From contig CAISTO010000096.1 of NCBI GenBank assembly GCA_903888395.1, positions 1 to 6,827 on the forward strand: a stretch of DNA of 6,827 nucleotides, given 5' to 3'. This document shows, piece after piece, positions 6,607 through 6,827 of the stretch. Each line of letters begins with the position of its first letter. Position 1 is the first letter of the stretch. The stretch is from an uncultured Bacteroidota bacterium. Its GTDB lineage: Bacteria; Bacteroidota; Bacteroidia; UKL13-3. The notes beneath the pieces were generated by a model that was not told where the DNA came from, did no database searches, and saw only the letters and a list, made by a program, of their open reading frames with translations. The position numbers and the translations under genes are program-made.

Positions 6607-6673
6607 TTGTCCTCGGTTGGTGTCCTCACCAATCGAATTCCAAGTGGTTGGTGAGGACACCAACCAAGGACAA
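6607..6673. repeat. Long inverted repeat, REPIN-like doublet; possible transcript 3' end
   Basis: Two 26-nt arms (6607-6632 and 6648-6673) pair at 25 of 26 positions; the only mismatch is C6614 against A6666. The loop is 15 nt. Each arm also contains its own small hairpin: TTGGTG-tcct-CACCAA (6617-6632) and TTGGTG-agga-CACCAA (6648-6663). Two small palindromes in inverted order is the architecture of a REPIN. The long stem would also stop RNA decay or transcription after the B12 operon, but no T-run follows on either side, so it is not a standard intrinsic terminator. Confidence 0.85.
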
Positions 6674-6689
6674 TAAATAAAACCCTAAA

Positions 6690-6717
6690 GTCAGTTCGAG
6701 CGAAGTCGAGAACTGAC
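6690..6717. repeat. 28-nt palindrome, probable dispersed repeat
   Basis: The outer stem GTCAGTTC (6690-6697) pairs with GAACTGAC (6710-6717), and an inner TCGA/TCGA pairing is possible. From memory, sequences of the form TTCGAGCGAAGTCGAGAA recur between genes in many Bacteroidota genomes, so this is likely a dispersed element and not a private site. It is unrelated in sequence to the two other palindrome types in the window. Confidence 0.65.
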
Positions 6718-6737
6718 AAAATATAAAATGAATAATT

Positions 6738-6750
6738 GTTTGTGAAACAA
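6738..6750 (+). repeat. Right copy of the 13-nt direct repeat
   Basis: This is an exact second copy of GTTTGTGAAACAA. Here TTGTTT-gtg-AAACAA (6736-6750) also forms a 6-bp hairpin. After it, 6751-6827 is AT-rich, holds no gene I can support, and contains three loosely spaced CT(A/C)TGT words at 6787, 6796 and 6804. Confidence 0.6.
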
Positions 6751-6827
6751 ATACTATATAAATACATAAGTTACAAAGTTTATAGGCTATGTTTTCTCTG
6801 TATCTATGTGGTTTAAAATAAAAAAAA

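Noticed and set aside
6607..6673. Classical intrinsic terminator
   Set aside because: The stem is strong, but the loop is long and no T-run follows on either strand; a repeat element that may act as a 3' end is the safer call.
6573..6767. 64-residue minus-strand frame after the B12 operon
   Set aside because: Its coding is built from the long inverted repeat, the second palindrome and heptamer repeats.
6787..6809. CT(A/C)TGT triple motif as a regulatory site
   Set aside because: There are three loose copies with 9- and 8-bp spacing in AT-rich DNA; too weak to call, perhaps part of a common intergenic repeat.

Overview
The window is AT-rich and reads as a chromosomal segment of a Bacteroidota member that has a type IX secretion system (T9SS). 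Four things support this: a C-terminal T9SS sorting domain on a secreted protein, a Bacteroidota-type -7 promoter element (TAnnTTTG), weak or absent Shine-Dalgarno sequences, and the family content (MutL with a Q-for-H change in its nuclease motif, a BtuB-like receptor, DUF4465). Genus cannot be read from the sequence.

Layout. Positions 1-1398, minus strand: the N-terminal 466 codons of mutL, cut by the window edge exactly at the end of its metal-binding nuclease motif. Positions 1512-1973, plus strand: an intact 153-residue Y1 (HUH) transposase of the IS200/IS605 TnpA / RAYT type. Positions 1974 to about 2468, directly after its stop codon: eight tandem units of 60-65 bp, each carrying the small palindrome gtctc-tac-gagac. 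Two inverted copies follow at 2536-2560 and 2586-2598, one of them with compensatory stem changes. This is a REP-like array next to its probable transposase.

Positions 2645-2674 hold a good Bacteroidota promoter, and about 2681-2880 a cobalamin (B12) riboswitch that begins where transcription should start. It leads a two-gene operon. The first gene is a BtuB-like TonB-dependent outer-membrane receptor (3043-4920). Nine bases later comes a secreted protein (4930-6564) with a signal peptide, two tandem DUF4465 domains and a T9SS type A sorting tail. The inferred logic is that low B12 leaves the riboswitch permissive, the cell makes the receptor, and the T9SS places a two-domain capture protein on the surface to feed it. 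This would be a T9SS-anchored counterpart of the surface lipoproteins (BtuG, BtuH) that work with BtuB in gut Bacteroides.

Positions 6565-6827 hold no credible gene. They contain a heptamer tandem repeat, a 67-nt inverted repeat with 25 of 26 stem pairs whose arms each also fold alone (REPIN-like), a second unrelated 28-nt palindrome, and a 13-nt direct repeat that brackets this block. Two sequence-unrelated kinds of palindromic element plus an active-looking Y1 transposase make the non-coding DNA here unusually repeat-rich.
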